From assembly GCA_000403215.2 (NCBI GenBank), contig KE159564.1, positions 218,635-282,634 of the forward strand: a stretch of 64,000 nucleotides of DNA, read 5' to 3'. Below are positions 63,100 to 64,000 of the stretch, one piece after another. The stretch is from Lachnospiraceae bacterium A4. GTDB taxonomy: Bacteria; Bacillota; Clostridia; Lachnospirales; Lachnospiraceae. Each line of letters begins with the position of its first letter. The stretch's first letter is position 1. The translations under genes were made by a program, and so were the position numbers. The notes under the pieces were generated by a model. That model was given only the letters and a program-made list of their open reading frames with translations. It made no database searches and was not told the origin of the DNA.

Positions 63100-64000
63100 A
63101 TGGACAGAGAAACAGCCTTGCAGGATTATCAAAAGAAGGCTTCCATCAAAATCACGGAATTTCGAAACGGCATCACAGCGTATGTCATAGAACGGGCAGA
63201 GGTACTTGAAGAACTGGTCAGGACGGCAGCGGAGCGTCTGGGGGAACAGATGGAAAAACAGGGAAAGGAATCGGTAAGCTTTCTGTATTTTTCGATTTTA
63301 AAGACTGACTTTATCAGCCGCAGGCACCGCATTATGCTTCACGGGCTAAATATGCAGTGGTATCTCGATGAGGACCCGGTGGAGGTCTATGTGGATGCGG
63401 GCGATCTCTTTGCGCCCCTGATCGATCTGCAGAATGCACTTACAGAGGACAGCCAGGGATACGGGGGCGCCATAAACCGCTATGACATAGAACATCTTCT
63501 CTTTGACCAGCTTCCGGTCTATGACGCGGCTGTCAGCTATATTCTGCGTTGGCGTCTTCGGGACTGGGAGAAGAAAGGGATTTTTGACAGCGTGGCCCGC
63601 ACGCCGTACTGGCTTGTAAAGTGGGGGCAGTACCGAGACCAGACAGAAACCCTCCTCCAGACGGACAGAACAAAGAAAGAAGTATCTGAATGGGCGGAGG
63701 CGCTTGCAAAGGTGAGACATAAGCCGGACACAATGATATTCAGCTACTGGTATCAGGGAACATATCAGGATTGTAATCCTAAAGAGACAGACATGCGTTT
63801 TACCACCTTTGAGGAATGTGAGATAAAAAGCATGGATTTTAAGGACTGCAACCTGGAAGGAAGCCGTTTTGTAAAGTGCACACTCACAGACTGCACGTTT
63901 TCAGGCTGTAACCTGTGCGGCGCCGATTTTGGAGGATGCCGCTTTGAGCGCACCTCCTTTGACGGGGCGGAGCTTGCGGCAGCGGTATTTCCGGCTGAGA
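63100..64000 (+). CDS. Pentapeptide-repeat protein, 3' end cut by window edge
   Basis: From ATG 63100 (GGGAGGA upstream) an open frame runs past the end. The first 220 residues are a mixed domain with helical segments. From about residue 228 on, the protein follows the A[D/N]LxX pentapeptide pattern: 'FTTFEECEIKSMDFKDCNL', 'SRFVKCTLTDCTFSGCNL' and 'CGADFGGCRFERTSFDGAEL'. It lies directly after the VgrG-like genes and may be a cargo, tip or effector-related protein. The total length is unknown. Confidence 0.75.
   Translation, partial: MDRETALQDYQKKASIKITEFRNGITAYVIERAEVLEELVRTAAERLGEQMEKQGKESVSFLYFSILKTDFISRRHRIMLHGLNMQWYLDEDPVEVYVDAGDLFAPLIDLQNALTEDSQGYGGAINRYDIEHLLFDQLPVYDAAVSYILRWRLRDWEKKGIFDSVARTPYWLVKWGQYRDQTETLLQTDRTKKEVSEWAEALAKVRHKPDTMIFSYWYQGTYQDCNPKETDMRFTTFEECEIKSMDFKDCNLEGSRFVKCTLTDCTFSGCNLCGADFGGCRFERTSFDGAELAAAVFPAE

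Noticed and set aside
44852..64000. Classical type VI secretion system
   Set aside because: No TssJ, TssL, TssM or TssH was seen, and the host appears Gram-positive, so a divergent contractile system is a safer reading.
1..64000. CRISPR array, rRNA or tRNA
   Set aside because: No regularly spaced repeats and no cloverleaf or rRNA-like stretches were noticed on either strand.

Overview
The window looks like accessory DNA from a low-to-moderate GC Gram-positive bacterium of the Clostridia, most likely a Lachnospiraceae-type gut commensal. This is inferred from strong AGGAGG-type ribosome binding sites, frequent TTG starts, a Rep_3 replication initiator, a MobL-type relaxase and a BlaI/BlaR1 pair. 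No rRNA, tRNA or CRISPR array was seen.

Region 1 (1-38.8 kb) is a conjugative element, a plasmid or an integrated plasmid. It starts inside a Rep_3 replication initiator. A ribbon-helix-helix protein follows, then a nearly unidirectional series of transfer genes: VirB3/VirB4-like proteins (the VirB4-like one has degenerate Walker motifs), a large VirB6-like membrane protein, a small pilin-like protein, a two-domain cell wall hydrolase, several single-pass envelope proteins, a MobL-type relaxase, a Clp-like double AAA+ ATPase, a zinc-ribbon/coiled-coil membrane protein and a VirD4 coupling protein. The outstanding gene comes next: a 2492-residue protein at 27651-35129 that carries, in order, recognisable signatures of the beta and beta' subunits of cellular RNA polymerase. 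These include an EGW-MDDAYVIS segment, GDK and GNKGV lysines, a PSRMNAG segment, a FPDPRLKIDE segment and the DFDGD metal-binding motif. They lie between an N-terminal DUF488-like domain and a C-terminal YpsA/SLOG-like domain. It is best read as a single-chain two-barrel RNA polymerase carried by a mobile element. Two unrecognised proteins and an HU-like DNA-binding protein follow it.

Region 2 (38.8-44.5 kb) is a patchwork of small cargo and decaying genes: a frameshifted small gene, an HTH gene whose start codon appears mutated to ATA, a TmrB-like P-loop protein, a frameshifted remnant, a second HTH regulator, a protein made of two diverged repeats, and a BlaI/BlaR1-type module. The BlaR1 homologue lacks the penicillin-binding sensor and its 3' end overlaps a small secreted-protein gene.

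Region 3 (44.8-64 kb, continuing past the window) is one long plus-strand cluster with higher GC. It begins with a membrane-anchored von Willebrand A protein. A sheath-like protein, two tandem Hcp-like tube proteins, a J-domain protein, two FHA proteins, two PP2C-like proteins with altered metal sites, an Hsp70/actin-fold protein, several unrecognised proteins, two VgrG/gpD-like spike proteins and a pentapeptide-repeat protein cut by the window edge follow. This reads as a divergent contractile injection system of a Gram-positive bacterium, with FHA/phosphatase regulation resembling that of type VI secretion. No baseplate J/TssF-like protein, gp25-like protein, AAA+ disassembly ATPase or kinase was recognised in the window.

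Calls rest on reading motifs by eye. The RNA polymerase, coupling protein, relaxase, AAA+, BlaI/BlaR1, DnaJ, FHA and Hsp70-fold calls are firm. Sheath, tube and baseplate-like calls are inferences from sequence patterns and gene order.
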